From: Chrysogorgia sp. JL179-B06
Taxonomy: Eukaryota > Cnidaria > Anthozoa > Scleralcyonacea > Chrysogorgiidae
Reading direction: 5' to 3'
Assembly: GCA_035772405.1 (NCBI GenBank)
Contig: JAYKKM010000438.1
Coordinates: 56,001 to 120,000 of the forward strand
DNA: 64,000 nt
Position numbers and translations under genes: made by a program. The number at the start of each line of letters is the position of its first letter. Within the stretch, counting starts at the first letter, position 1. Under the pieces are notes generated by a model that had not been told where the DNA came from, searched no databases, and saw only the letters and a program-made list of their open reading frames with translations. This document shows positions 28,690 to 41,229 of this stretch, piece after piece.

Positions 28690-29384
28690 TCACATTGCCG
28701 TAGGGAGGCGAAGTGTATAAAAACAAAGGCGTTTCTTATATTATTAAAAATAATAAGAGCTACCTTTTGATAATGACGTAACTCCATCGGAAATTAAGTT
28801 CGAAAGGTGTCGGAATATGGGGGCGGAGGAAGAGGACAAGGGTTAGTGAAGACTGTAACTGGGTGACGTAAGTATAATAATAAGGCGTTATCAAATGAAT
28901 ACTAATTAGGGTTAAGGCTCCTCCAGGAAGACGAGAAGTCATGACGTAATCTGATATATGCAGGTCCCACTGGTACACGAGCTAGGGTTAGAGATCCTGA
29001 AGGTTTAACGACGTAATCTGAATAAATACTTATGGTTACGGGGCCGTGTAGGTTCACGAGAAGTCATGACGTCGGTGGTGCGAAGAGCACCACTCGTCTC
29101 AGAACCCCCACTCTCTATACTACTCTAGTGCAGTGCTCTGACCACTGAGCTACGGAAGCCGTTGCCGAGAGCTTAGTCACGAGTTCGGTATATATAGTGG
29201 TGGTAATGCCGGGATAAGATTCTGGGTGTATTACAAGTAATATTGGGCATTTCACTCGATGGCCCTCGATTAAACAACATGTACTAAGGATTTTTGGTGA
29301 AGGAAAATTTCGAGTGTGCTTGGATGTGTTAATATGCACTGCTGTGTGAATGTGGGAGAGCTTGGAGAAGACAGACGATACATA

Positions 29385-29456
29385 GACGAGCTCAATGGTT
29401 AGAGCGTCTCACCGGAAATCAGAAGGTTATACAAGTTAGATTCCTGTCCGCGATTC
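29385..29456 (+). repeat. tRNA-derived SINE head
   Basis: GAGCTCAATGGTTAGAGCGT, then TCTCACCGGAAATCAGAAGG and a degraded B-box (TTAGATTCCTGTC). The flanks (ACAGACGATACATAGACG) match the copy near 18770 and 21760. Confidence 0.6.
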
Positions 29457-29569
29457 AGAAACATTTTTCTGACGATATGAGCTTGACGATCGTCCATGTA
29501 TCGCCTGTCTACTCCAAGCTCTCCCACATTCACTAAAGTAGACGAAGTACAGTAGTGTATATATTAACA

Positions 29570-30180
29570 CAGTATAGACTATTTTAATAATTGTTTAAAC
29601 ATTTTCTGCACTTGACGTGAAACACAGCCTTATATTCTATTCAATTTCGTTTACTGCAATTTCGTTAAGGCCGAGTTGTGACGTTAGGTGCGAGAATAAT
29701 GCACTCTGTGTTGAAACTAAAACTTGTGTTGAAATTAATTTAATAAATCTGACGAAATTAATTTAATAAATCAGAAATTATAGTCCAATCTAATTCAAGC
29801 TCTTCTGTTTTCTTCTGTTACGGTTGTTCAGCTTATGATCCTATCAAAAATGAGAATTGCAAACGCCTTTCTTTTTCTTTGCTCATGACTTTAATACAGG
29901 TCATCAGGCGAAATCGGTCAAATGAAAATATTCGTTAAACTGATTTTGTCTCAAGTCATTTAGCGAGGTGATTTTTTATCATTTTGGGTCATTAATTTTG
30001 CAATATATTTTTACAAAAAAGTTACCATAACTTCAGTAATATAAATTTGAAATTATTGATTCATTTCTCCCTTTTAATACGTTTTGTGTGAGTTTTCAAA
30101 AGGAACGTGATTGAGAAAAATACAAAAGTTGTGTAGGAGACTGAAACTGGATTGCGTAAGGGACAAAAAGAAACGAGATT
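29570..30180. other. Intron sequence, no gene seen
   Basis: A/T-rich sequence without open frames of note, long repeats or structure. Confidence 0.4.
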
Positions 30181-30184
30181 GTGT

Positions 30185-30420
30185 AAGGTTGTGGTCTAGT
30201 GGTTACCACATGTCTATGAGATGGGATACACAGGTTCAAATCCTGGGTCGGACCTCCACTCAGCGTCTTAAAAATAATTGAGGAGAAAGTGCTGCCTTTG
30301 CAATAATATCATCAAATGGTAAGACTTTCGGGTGTTCTCGGATAACAACCTTAAATGGTAGGGTATTCCGTTCACCTAAAAGAGTGATAAATCTGATAAA
30401 CTAAACTAAACTAAACTAAG
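30185..30420 (+). repeat. SINE with tRNA-derived head and ACTAA-type tail
   Basis: GGTTGTGGTCTAGTGGTTAC (A-box) and CAGGTTCAAATCCTGG (B-box) start the repeat, and (AACTA)n at 30398-30420 ends it. The head differs from the family at 18568, so this is a second SINE family. Confidence 0.72.
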
Positions 30421-31690
30421 GGACTGCCACAGTCGTAGCCGAAAATTGCTTCAATCTCCGCCATGTATGGATTCAATTTTTCGGAATTGGACCTCTAACT
30501 TTACGCGGAGTCATATGGTGTTGCGGAACCCACTTTGATTGGGGAGGTGTCTAGTTCAATTTACCCGAATATTCTATTTTTTATAAAATTACCCAATACG
30601 TTATAGCTACAAATCAGTTGGCATATAGCTCAGCAACTTTTGCTTACGCCCTCTAAATTTTTGTTTACGCCCACTAAATGTTCTTTTTATCGAGTAACTT
30701 GCTCACTTTGATTTTTAAGAGACTGGTTAGAGAATCTATTGTTCTGAAATTGAAGCCGGAATTAGCTCACGACCGCCATATTGGAGAGGTGTATTTCGGT
30801 TGGCGACACCCCATGCGTGGGTCAAATCTAAGACCCTCAAATACCTGAGACATTGAAAGGAGATCTGAACCCTCCACGGGACCTCGAAAAATCATTTCCC
30901 GTTCAATTGTGGGTAATTTCAGGTGTCCAGAGTTTAGGAGGTGAATATTTTTTTGTCTTAACTCGGAAATCGTGTGTCTTGATAGGCCTTGGATCTTGAA
31001 TGCTTTCTAAAAGATATAATTGTATAGAATTGTAAAGTAAAACAGGTTAACAGAAAATATGCGAATAAGGGATGAGATAATGTGTGGAATAAAAATGCGA
31101 CGTTATGGTGCATATGAGTAATGAGAGAGTGAAGCCAAGGTTATACAATTACGTACTTGATTTGATTTTGTGTTATACGTACTGCTGATGAAAGTAGTCA
31201 CTATATATCGTAATGAATGGGCGAGTTTTAGCGTTTATATCACATTCTCAAACTCATTAATAATTTATAAACCAAAAACAATGAAAATCAGTTGCGTAAC
31301 GGAGGGCTTGAAATCCCAATAATATTTTGCCAACATTTAGCCATCTTTCGTACCGATTTGATCTCAAAATACAGGTACATTTGAGAAGTTCAAACACTCA
31401 TGAAGGATTCTTCCTCCGGTTCAAAACACTTGAAAGGTCGCTAAAAAAACTCGGCTTGGTATCTTTTTTTCAACTTGCTTCTCCGTGTTTTGAAATCGCA
31501 GAGGAAGAACTCTTACCAGTATTTGAACTATTACATATATAAACATAAAAACATTTTATATTTCTTTTATAACTGTAATAAGTAGACTTTGATCTGAAAA
31601 AGAACGGGAATACTGCGTGTTTATTAACGAAATCACTACGGCGAAGGCTAAAAGGGATGACTCAAAAGGACCTTCACATTTTCTAGAATT
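30421..31690. other. Intron sequence, no gene seen
   Basis: Short open frames only. One (31327-31542) has no recognisable domain. Part of the 30.6-31.0-kb stretch looks like an old dispersed repeat, but I could not define its limits. Confidence 0.35.
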
Positions 31691-31785
31691 TCTAATCCTA
31701 ACCCTAATCTCAATCTTAATCCAACCCTAACCTTGAATCTAACCTTAAATCTAACCCTAACCGTAGCTAACCCTAACCATGGATA
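31691..31785. repeat. Degenerate telomere-like CTAACC repeats
   Basis: CCTAACCCTAATCTCAATC and related units, about 95 bp. Imperfect and interstitial. Confidence 0.6.
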
Positions 31786-32295
31786 GTAGAAAGACTGGAT
31801 AGGAAACTAATATCACGTGTGACGTTTCCAGCGTGCTGATTGGTTAAGGCACCAGTCATAAAATCTCCATAAATCGCAACTTTTAGCAATAATACAGCTA
31901 AAAATGATAGCCAAACTACCAAAACTATGACAATGCCACTTTACGATGGAATATCCGACTACCATTACTGTTTTAGGCGAAAAGTTCCAACTTAAGAAGG
32001 TGAAAAACGCGTCGCAAATTCCAACTAAAACAACGGTAGTTTTTGCGACGCAAGTTTCTTCACAACAAAACGAAAACAGCTGAAACAAAGACGAACAACA
32101 TTTACCTCGAACACTTAGTCGTGGCTTAGGCAGGTTTGTGAGACGATAAAACTTTTTGCAATCTCAATATAGCTACCTGAATACGAAAATATGGAGAAGT
32201 CAAAGAGAAACTCAGCAAAATCTGCATACTCGTGACATCTTCGTGATATCACGATTTTCAACTGCATGGGTTTTCACGCTGACGTCAGCTAGTTT

Positions 32296-33523
32296 CGGCA
32301 TGTAGTAAAACACTGACTACCGGAATACCGGAACACCGGAATAGCTAAACCAAATTCAAAATGTCGGCTTTATATTTTCAATAATAATATTTTAACAGTG
32401 TTATTAAAAGAATAAATTTATTATTATAATGTATTATAAGAATAATATATTTAAGCTGTGGTTCTGGGTCTTTTTTCAAGGATTCGCGCGAGGTATATAA
32501 GTCTTTGTAAAACACAAATCTAACAGTCTAAAAATTGCCATGGACTATGGAGGGTAGCATTTATTTCTATTACTTTATTTCTAGGGGGCTTGGGGGATCC
32601 TCAGGGCGGAAAAACAAGTTTAATTGTTTCAAAACACATTTCCTAATATAACTACATTCTACTTCAAATAAAAGGAATTACCCTATGAAGAAATCAATTT
32701 AAGAACATCTACTAACATAGATAGATTAACGGCGAAGGAATTGTTAGATAATTTTTAAAATGAAAAATTCTCGGACACCATTTCCGGCATTCTGACAACA
32801 CTTTTTAGAAATAAATTTGCATTATGTAATGCTCAATTACTCAAAATTGTGCGTTCGTTGCTCAGTAAAAGGATTTTATCATATAAGCTGGGTTGATGAA
32901 TCAATTTTGTGCCCCTCAGCAAAACTTAAATGTTCCTTTTACTGAGTAACGAACGCACAATTTTGAGTAATTGAAGCATTACATAATGTAAATTTATTTC
33001 TAAAGAGTGTTGACAGAATGCCGGAAATGCTGTCTGAGAATTTTTCATTTTAAAAATTATCTAACAATTCCTTCGCCGTTAATCTATCTATGTTAGTAGA
33101 TGTTCTTAAATTGATTTCTTCCTTTTATTTGAAGTAGAATGTAGTTATATTAGGAAATGTGTTTTGAAACAATTAAACTTGTTTTTCCGCCCTGAGGATC
33201 CCCCAAGCCCCCTAGAAATAAAGTAATAGAAATAAATACTACCCTCCATAGTCCATGGCAATTTTTAGACTGTTAGATTTGTGTTTTACAAAGACTTATA
33301 TACCTCGCGCGAATCCTTGAAAAAAGACCCAGAACCACAGATTAAATATATTATTCTTATAATACATTATAATAATAAATTTATTCTTTTAATAATACTG
33401 TTAAAATGCGTTATTGAAAATATAAAGCCGCCATTTTGAATTTGGTTTAGCTATTCCGGTGTTCCGGTGTTCCGGTATTCCGGTGTTCCGGTATTCCGGT
33501 AGTCAGTGTTTTACTACATGCCG
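32296..33523. mobile_element. 1.2-kb foldback with 7-8-bp target duplication
   Basis: The arms of about 600 bp pair from CGGCATGTAGTAAAACACTG at the left end to its complement at the right end. CTAGTTT (GCTAGTTT if the shared G is counted) flanks both sides. Near the tips are short tandem CCGGAATA/CCGGTGTT units, present in unequal numbers. The centre is near 32910. No coding frame. Confidence 0.8.
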
Positions 33524-33837
33524 CTAGTTTCCTATCCAGCCTTTTTATTATCCATGCCCTAACCTAACAAAAAATAGGTTCGCGATGCGGAAATGTGGGT
33601 ACCGCATGGAACATTAATGCCTGGGTCAGCCTTGTCAATGAGCAATGATCATGGGGTGTGACCAAAAGGGAGGCCATTTTTATGCAACAAAGATTACGTT
33701 ATCTAAACTGTGGAAAGATGAATCCAAATATGTGTAACTAACTGAAATATTATAAGTAATATTCATTTATACTGGCGCATTTATCCCCACTACGGGATCA
33801 CTGTCATGGAGGCTGTTTATCATTATATTTATGTGGT

Positions 33838-34530
33838 ACCGTTACATGTAAAGTATCTATGAAATTGTATTTTATGATTGTATTTGAGCTGTGATGTCAC
33901 AAGATGCACACAACATTAACATGCAAAACTGAAAATCAGGCACATCCTCAGACTGGTTCGACTAAATAGATTCCGGCAAACGTACCTTGCTGACTTACTC
34001 AGTCAACAAATCTAAACATTGTCATAGATTGATCTCTTCCTTTATAATAATTCTTTGTTTTCAACCACATCTACAGCAACTTATTTACCTATAGGAAGTT
34101 AATTGACATCCTTTTCCCATAATTTCCAATGCAACAATACTGTTTAAAACAATAAAACAGTAACTGCAATGACGAAAAGTAGAACATTTTGTTTCTATAC
34201 AAAGTGGCCTGGGAGCGAATCGTTTACCATGTGAACCTAAATAACAATAATCTCAATGTTGAGTCTTGTTGACTCAGTAAGTCTGCGTGGTTTGAGCCTG
34301 TATAGTCAAAACAATCCAATCCAAAGCAATCCAAATATGCCTGAATTTGAGTTTTGATGTAATGCTGTGTCCATCTTGTGACGTCACAACTCAAGTGTAA
34401 TAACTCAAAAATGGCATACCGGTAAGACACAAAAGTTATGTAAAAGCTACTTTTCATTATTTTACGTGTTCTTTCAAATACAATCATAAAAAGTTGGGGT
34501 GAATTTTCATTTCATAGACACGTACACTGA
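33838..34530. repeat. Inverted-repeat element, about 0.7 kb
   Basis: Sequence around 33855-33910 (TGTATTTGAGCTGTGATGTC) mirrors 34365-34490 (TGTGACGTCACAACTCAAG, then CAAATACAATCATAAAA). A second pair (TGACTTACTCAGTCAACAA and TTGTTGACTCAGTAAGTC) lies inside. Boundaries are approximate. Confidence 0.5.
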
Positions 34531-35355
34531 TAAATTGATCAAGGACACAAATCACAATATTTGTTATTTTGTATATGGTGGATAACTAGACAGTGCTGTT
34601 GGTAATCTAACAGTAGATTAAACTAAATCAGCAGAAAATAAATTTGTAAATGTATTTTTAAGACAAACATAGGTTCCATTATTACATGTCATGGATAATT
34701 CACCGGTTAATAATTCACTATAGGTTAAGGCATAAGTTTTCTCATCTAATAATACCACGTTAGGAACATCTGTCAACAACAAAAAACAATTTTCACAGAA
34801 ACTTTAAAACAATTACTGCAGAGAGGAACTATTCTATAATGCTGAAATAGCGCAGAGTCTGGCTGCTATTAATAGCTCAAAAAGCGGACAAATAAACCAA
34901 ATTTGACTCACAAATGATTGCAAATGAGCTATTTTCTTTTGTTATGGCCGCAATAATTATGGGTAAAAGCGGACAAACATCGATGCTGACGTCATCTCGA
35001 CGGAGCGCTATTGTCTTAATCGTAATCTTGTTTGTAATCTTGGCACAAATTAATATTTGGGAGCTTTTGATCATTGACTTTACTTTTATTATTATCAATA
35101 CCTGTACTGGCCAAAATGACTGAGACACCTTTTATTTCAAATAAAATACAACTTTTATTTATATAATTTAATGCAACCATACAAACAATTCCCATGAAAC
35201 AAAATGTTGTTCAAGCCAGACGTAGTTCAATTATAAATATGTTTTATAGCATAATCATTTAAAAATTATTATTGGTCAATGACATTGCTATACACTGTTT
35301 ACCAGCATTGTCACCAAATTTAGACTGACTTCCTCACCGGAAGCAGATTGAATAC

Positions 35356-35966
35356 ACAGTCGAACCTCTACTAAACGCCACCCTTCGGGAATGACTTTGT
35401 GGCCGCTTAATGGAGGAATGTCAGCAATGAGTCTTGGGTGTGGTCAAATATCCTTTTATTCAATTATAAATCACTGATAACAGTAACAAGTAGACTTTGA
35501 AAAAACTAATTCACATCCGAATGAAATGATCGAGAAGATTTTCAAGTCATTGGACATGTTCCCAAACCAATAGCAATCAACTGACAATGTTTTTGAATTG
35601 GATAACCTGTAAACTTGAGTGAGGTTTCAAATGACATATGTTGAATGAAAAACATATACTGACAACAACCAAGTGTTCTATGGTCTCTAATTTAGCTCAA
35701 GTTTTAGTTTCGCTCCTCTTGCGGTAAAAATTGTGCCTAATAATTACGCTGGCCATTCAATACAAGCAAAACTCAATACGAAACACCAATTGGGACCGCT
35801 CGTAGGTGGCCGTGGCCACTTAATAGAGGTGGCCGTTTAATAGAGGGGTAACTACAGTTAATTATAGGGAATATTTCTGGGACTTTCACACATGGCCGTT
35901 TAACAGAGGGTGGCCGCTTAACAGAGGGCCGTTTAACAGAGGGCAGCTTAATAGAGGTTCGACTGT
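35356..35966. repeat. Inverted-end element with internal GGCCGTTTAACAGAGG repeats
   Basis: ACAGTCGAACCTCT at the left is mirrored by AGAGGTTCGACTGT at the right. Near both ends are copies of a motif GGCCGCTTAATAGAGG, five or more on the right. Probably a non-autonomous DNA transposon. Confidence 0.65.
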
Positions 35967-36974
35967 ACTGTATAACATTTGAATTTGACGAAGAAATTTA
36001 AAACAAAAACAGTCACAGAAAGTCATAACATAGTAGCTGCTCAGAAATATACACTAATAAACTACTGTACTACCACTTTTCAAGCAACACAAACGTTCAC
36101 AAAAATTATAGCAGTCAATGGCATTGTTTACCAGTGCGAACACACAATTTCCAAAATGGTGGGGCCTGGATTTTCTTCGACATCATTTGAGAGTCTCAAA
36201 AGCAATGGCACACACACATATGTAGCACATTATTTTTACGATAACATAATCACCAAAAAAGTTGACACTGACACCCGATTCGTAATCGATACTGTTCTAA
36301 CGTTTAATATGCCCATTTCAACTTCTTTTAAAAAACTATTGCGTATAGCTTCTGTTTGCGCTGGCATTGTACAGTCTCACTTTCGGTTTGTTTAATACGA
36401 TGCGCTTGCTTGTCAGATTGATCGTACAGTCGTCGGAGCGTAGACGTATATTATAGCAGAAGCGCAAATAGACCTGAAAAAAAGCAAAAATACCTCAATT
36501 TACAAAGTATTCTTAATGTTGACGATAGACTGTTTCCTGCTTACCTTACTAATAAACCACATGCAGAAACCTTATTAAAAGATAAGGTTTTTCGAGATTT
36601 TCTGGAGGAATTAGGATGCTTCGATGGTCAATATTATGCCCCCACGATGGAAACGAAATTTTTCCGAATGAGTATCTGAGTTGCGCAGTTGTAATTTCGA
36701 TGTTGAACGCCTAAATACCTAGCCGCCTAACTAACTACCTGGTACCCACAAAAATAAAGACCAGACAAAAACAGAAAGGCCCTTTTGAGTCATCCCTTTT
36801 ATAGCCATCCCCAATCACTAGAGTGGTTAATTGTTGTTTCAGAAACCAACGTCGGAGGTCAATTTGAATGTACCACGTGATATAAAGTTAATGCATCACG
36901 TGATTCAACGATATATTTGTCCTGCACGAATCACAATTTCATAATAAAAAGTAAAAAAGATAAAATAAAAAGAT

Positions 36975-37400
36975 GGAAAGGCGAAACTACAACCAAAATA
37001 TGGCTTCGAAAAATTCATTTTGATGATTTGAGAGGTTTTCGAATCAAATGGTTTTGCCACAGCATGATCTATTCTAGCAATACCAATGGATCCCGATGAC
37101 ATCAATGACAATGTTAATCTACTTCCACACTTCGCACTTTACCTTCTTCGATCAATCTAGGCTAACAGTATCTTTTCAGTCAATATATTCTGCTTTTGAT
37201 TGCAGTAATCTGTGCATTTGTTGATGATTTGAACACCATGCAGCGTTGAAGTGACGGAGTGTTTGGAATCTGATTTACGCGCTGATGTTTAATATCCGGA
37301 TCCAGATGCAGCAGTTACAAATCCATTTGTCTCGAAAACATCGGCCAAATTATCTGAATGAATTTTTCGAAACCATATTTTGGTTGGAGTTTCGCCTGAA
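36975..37400. repeat. Inverted-repeat element, about 0.4 kb
   Basis: GAAACTACAACCAAAATATG, then CGAAAAATTCATTTTGAT at the left pair with ATGAATTTTTCGAAACC and TTTTGGTTGGAGTTTCGCC at the right. No coding role is likely. Confidence 0.5.
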
Positions 37401-37689
37401 GAAACAAGTCTAAGTGAATAAGTTACCGTCACAGATTGATTTTTGTTGTTGTACGGAGAATGACTATCGAGACTTGGGAGCAACTAGGATTGACACAAAC
37501 TTGCTATTTATAACTAGATCCCAAGGCTAGTGCAAAGTTTCATGCAATTAAATTTATTTGCAGTGTCTGAAAGTGGATGAATACCAATATTCTTGTGACA
37601 TCAAAAATAATGGAAAATAACCAACTACATTAATGAAGACTTTGCTTAGGTAACAAATAACTCATGACAACATGTTGTCTTAAAAATAT

Positions 37690-39499
37690 TTTATTTTGTA
37701 GTATTTTGGTACATCAATTATGTGAAGTTCCTGGACAATGAGGGCAGACCGTTAAGTGAGTTATCGATGGGTTTTTTACATGTCAAATTGTAATGCAATT
37801 TTATTTTAGATATCTTGAATATTTCATGTCTCAAATATAAGATGTATCCCCTGTGTTTTTATGTTGACATGCTACTGCACATGCGCGAAATGCAAGCCCA
37901 ACGATCGTTTAGGTAGAGAGGCACCGAAGTTTGGAATACTATTCCTAAAGAAATTAGAAACAGTCAAACACTAATAACTTTCAAAAGTAAGAACTGGTTT
38001 TTACAGCTAAATTCAAATTAGATCTTATAGTGGTAGTTCAGTAAGTATTTCATTTTTTATAATAAAAATATTTGTAAATAGGTAATTTTTCTTTTTTTAC
38101 TTTCACTTATTTTATAACTTGTAATTAGGCCTGAAAAGCCCTGCAGGGAGGATCTAGTAAAGTGTTGTATTGTATTGTATTGTATTGTATTGTATTGTAT
38201 TGCGAGCTGGAAGTTTGATTATATCGAAATACAAACATGGCGGAGCATAGGAATGAGTGATAATATATATCTGCTCAAAACAGGGATTTTGTGGACTTAC
38301 AGTTAAATATGGTTTTGGAGAAAGGATTCGTTGTCTGTTGGGGAAGACAGACAATCACATGGATATAAAATAAAGGTTTGACATTCAGGATATTTCTGCC
38401 ATGTTGTGTCATGAGTCAACCTGTCAGGTAAACACAGCATATTTGTCTTTGTTTAAATACACTGTTATATATGATACTCCGAGTTTCTGTTATAATGCTC
38501 CGTAGTTTCTCATTCTGATTTTCGTCTACGTAGTTTATTTACAGTTTGTTGGTCCGGATAGGTTTCATTTTCATTTTGGCCTTCCTTGTATTCAGACAAG
38601 GTCATTTCGCAGTGATCAAAAATGGCTAGCTTCTGTGGTACTTTAAGTCTTTAACTGTGGTGGTCGACCCGTCAATAATTGGGTCTGTATGGCGATGTAT
38701 TCTAAGACCTCCTCGCCTTTTGAATCTGAAATGCTAACCCGCTATCTCCTCGTCTTTCGCTTCGATTACATAAAGCTCTCTGACGAGTCAAGAGATTGTC
38801 GACGAAGCGTGGGCCGTCCCATGACCATGGCGAGTCAAGAGATCGTTAGTAGTTAAAGTACCACAGAAGCTAGCCATTTTTTATCACTGCGAAACGACCT
38901 TGTCTGCAAGTGCATACAAGCAATTACCTTTTATAATATGGACAAGGAATAGCTTTTACGGCGTAAACAAATAAATCATCGTTATTCGGGGGTAGAATAA
39001 CTTTAGAAACTACATGACGGAAGTCACAGAACGAGAAACTACACAGCATTATAACAAAAGAAAACACGCTGCGCTTAATACCGGCAGAAATATCCTGAAT
39101 ATCAAATCTTTATTTTATATCCAGGCTCGTCTTCCCCTAACAGACAATGATTCCTTTCTCCTACACCATATTTAATACTGTAAGTCCACAAAATCCCTGT
39201 TTCGAAAAGATATATTATCGCTCGCTCCTTGGGTCAGCCATGTTTTGATATTTCGATAAAATCAAAATTCAAGCTCGCGCGTGCGCAGTAGCATGTTAAC
39301 ATAAAAACCCGGGGATACATCATATATTTGAGACATATTATGAAATATTCCAGATATCTAAAATCAAACTGCATCACAATTTGACACGTAAAAAACTCAT
39401 CGATAACTCAATAGACGGTCTGCCCTCACTGTCCAGGAACTTCACATTCACTTTCCCACTTACAAAGTAAATTGAAGAACCAAAATACTACGAAATAAT
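37690..39499. mobile_element. 1.8-kb foldback interrupted by a LINE end
   Basis: The outer arm (from TTATTTTGTAGTATTTTGG) is mirrored at 39480-39499, and further pairing continues through CAGGAACTTCACAT, GTAGCATGTTAACAT and the 38210-38640/38870-39270 arms. The left arm alone carries about 300 bp of extra sequence (37905-38202), a LINE 3' end, so that insertion is younger than the foldback. Confidence 0.7.
37926..38202 (+). pseudogene. LINE 3' end (CR1/L2-like)
   Basis: A short frame reads EVWNTIPKEIRNSQTLITFK and continues SKNWFLQL to a stop at 38021; this is the typical C-terminus of CR1/L2-type reverse transcriptases (WN-x-LP-x-x-IR followed by F-K). A (GTATT)n tail ends it at about 38202. 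It is 5'-truncated. Confidence 0.72.
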
Positions 39500-40300
39500 A
39501 ATGTCGCCACCCCCCGGATGTTAACACTATCGGTCACTGACTCTCTCTATATATATGCATGAATGAATGAATGAATCGTGTGAATTTTCGCCACTCATCA
39601 CAATACTGCAAAGTTTTTTAAAAACTTTGCACTAAAAACTGCTGTCTTTTTTTCAGGCCTAAACGTAAAATATTCAAAGGCATTTGTCCATCTCATCAAC
39701 AGCCATGCTAAGCTTTCAATAATTCAGTTTGTTGTTTACACTATTCTGTTAAATGTTATTCGTTGTTTCGATCGTATCGATCGAAGAGTTTTCGGCTTTT
39801 ATAGCTTTTAAAATTAAGAAAATTCTTATATCTTCCCTCGAAAATGTTTAATTCTATATTTATAGTAGCTTTTTAAGTTTGTTTTGGAATAGTATTTTCT
39901 TTAATTGTGATTTCCAATCCCTATGTTTCTGTTTGATATGCGCGGAGGACTGGGGGCGTCTGGTCTTACGTAATGTAGAAGAGACCGCTGGCCAGGTAAT
40001 ATATAAGCCTAATAAAACAAAAGTTACGTCCAAAAACTTTTTAAGCCAGAGTAAAGTCAAACTATGTCTGGTTCTTTAATCCCCGAGTGAACCCCTAAGC
40101 AGGCGTCTTGTTGAAATGCATTAAAATACCGGTAAATGTATGCGCATAATTAATATTAATAATAAAAGCAACAGAGGTCTTTTAACAGAATAAAAAGTTT
40201 ATCAAGCTTATTAGCAGTAAGACAATACTCTTGGTCTGGGATAAATTTAGGTATTGAATCTTTTCGTATCTGTTTATACTGACAATAAGGAACATATGAT

Positions 40301-40930
40301 ACAGTAAAAACCCGCTGACAAGAACCTACATTTTATAGGTTCTTATTACTGATCTCAAAAATAGGACTGGATTGAGCTTTCTATTGTATCTGATGAGCTG
40401 ATTTTGAAGCTTGCATATTTGCATAATGTAAATTGACGAGAGATCATTAGAAGCTCCGAGTTTGCAAGCAAATCAAACTGTGACGCTCGCGAAATAGGTT
40501 TCGTGTCTGGCCAATAGAGTTTCTTTGTTAACATTAAATGCATAAAATCTTGAACCTAATTTCACGTCTCATATTAGGCTTCTCTCAGCCAACGGCGGCC
40601 ATTACTAAGGGATCAAAGTCGCAGTAAATCTGTTGGTACTGTAGGTCATGAATCGTTTTACCCAGTAATTTGAAAACTATCTTCTGGTCCTCTTTATACT
40701 AAAATTATTTTATTTTGTGCATGGTAAGAGCACATAATCCAACAAAAAATCTCATAGGATCCTCAGTTGGTTCCTTAGTAATGGCGGACTTCCGGCTTCA
40801 TTTTCTGAACTATAGTTGCTCGATCCAGTCTTCTTTCGAGATCAGTGGTTCTTATATTCTTATTATGTTCTTATATAATCAGCGTGCGGTTCTTACTGAT
40901 GGTAGGTTCTTGTTGGCGGGTTTTTACTGT
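40301..40930. repeat. MITE with CAGTAAAAACCCGC ends
   Basis: ACAGTAAAAACCCGCTGACA at 40301 is mirrored by TTGGCGGGTTTTTACTGT at 40913-40930. Inner arms (GACTGGATTGAGC and GCTCGATCCAGTC) also pair. Short frames inside are not credible. Confidence 0.62.
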
Positions 40931-41229
40931 GCATGCAGGTTATACATATTACAGTAGGGTACATGTATGTATATGTGCAATGCCAGTATTGCGATATCAT
41001 TCATTGGTTATTTTTTACAAATTTAAAAAATAATGTCAAATTCATATATTTTTGACAATATTCATGTATTTCTTGTCCAACAAATTGTTTTTGCTCTTAT
41101 GAGTTAATCGTATTGACAGCTGAGAGTGATTTTTACGTTAGAAGAATTTTTCACGATTTTTAACATTTTTCAAGATTTTAATAAATTAACCTTATTCCTA
41201 CGTTTTACTTATTTTCAAAATGTTATTTC

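Larger units (their letters stand above)
24878..29124. mobile_element. 4.25-kb foldback element with viral-type ends and 6-bp target duplication
   Basis: Ends read AGTAGTATAGAGAGTGGGGG and its complement. CTAGTG flanks both sides (24872-24877 and 29125-29130). Left arm 24878-27233 and right arm 27256-29124 pair almost base for base around a 22-bp loop; they differ in length mainly because a TTATCC-type satellite is longer on the left. The first 17 bp match the end of the viral element at 14154. It split a tRNA-derived repeat (24781-24877, then 29125-29260). It lies in an intron of the host gene, about 360 bp from an exon. A non-autonomous element moved by a Polinton-type integrase is inferred. 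Confidence 0.85.

Noticed and set aside
30730..30775. Short splice-bounded minus-strand stretch as missing host exon
   Set aside because: About 40 nt, acceptable signals but no resemblance to TBC-TLDc linkers.
34625..34775. Minus-strand open stretch with an acceptor-like TTGTTGACAG
   Set aside because: About 48 codons ending in a stop, without a domain, partner exon or poly(A) signal.
35979..36395. 138-aa plus-strand frame
   Set aside because: No domain; part of it (SSTSFESLKSN) recurs near 59540, so it is repeat sequence.
36420..36680. Coherent plus-strand open stretch (RLFPAYLTNKPHAETLL)
   Set aside because: No start codon, no clear splice sites and no recognised family; could be an old exon or element piece.
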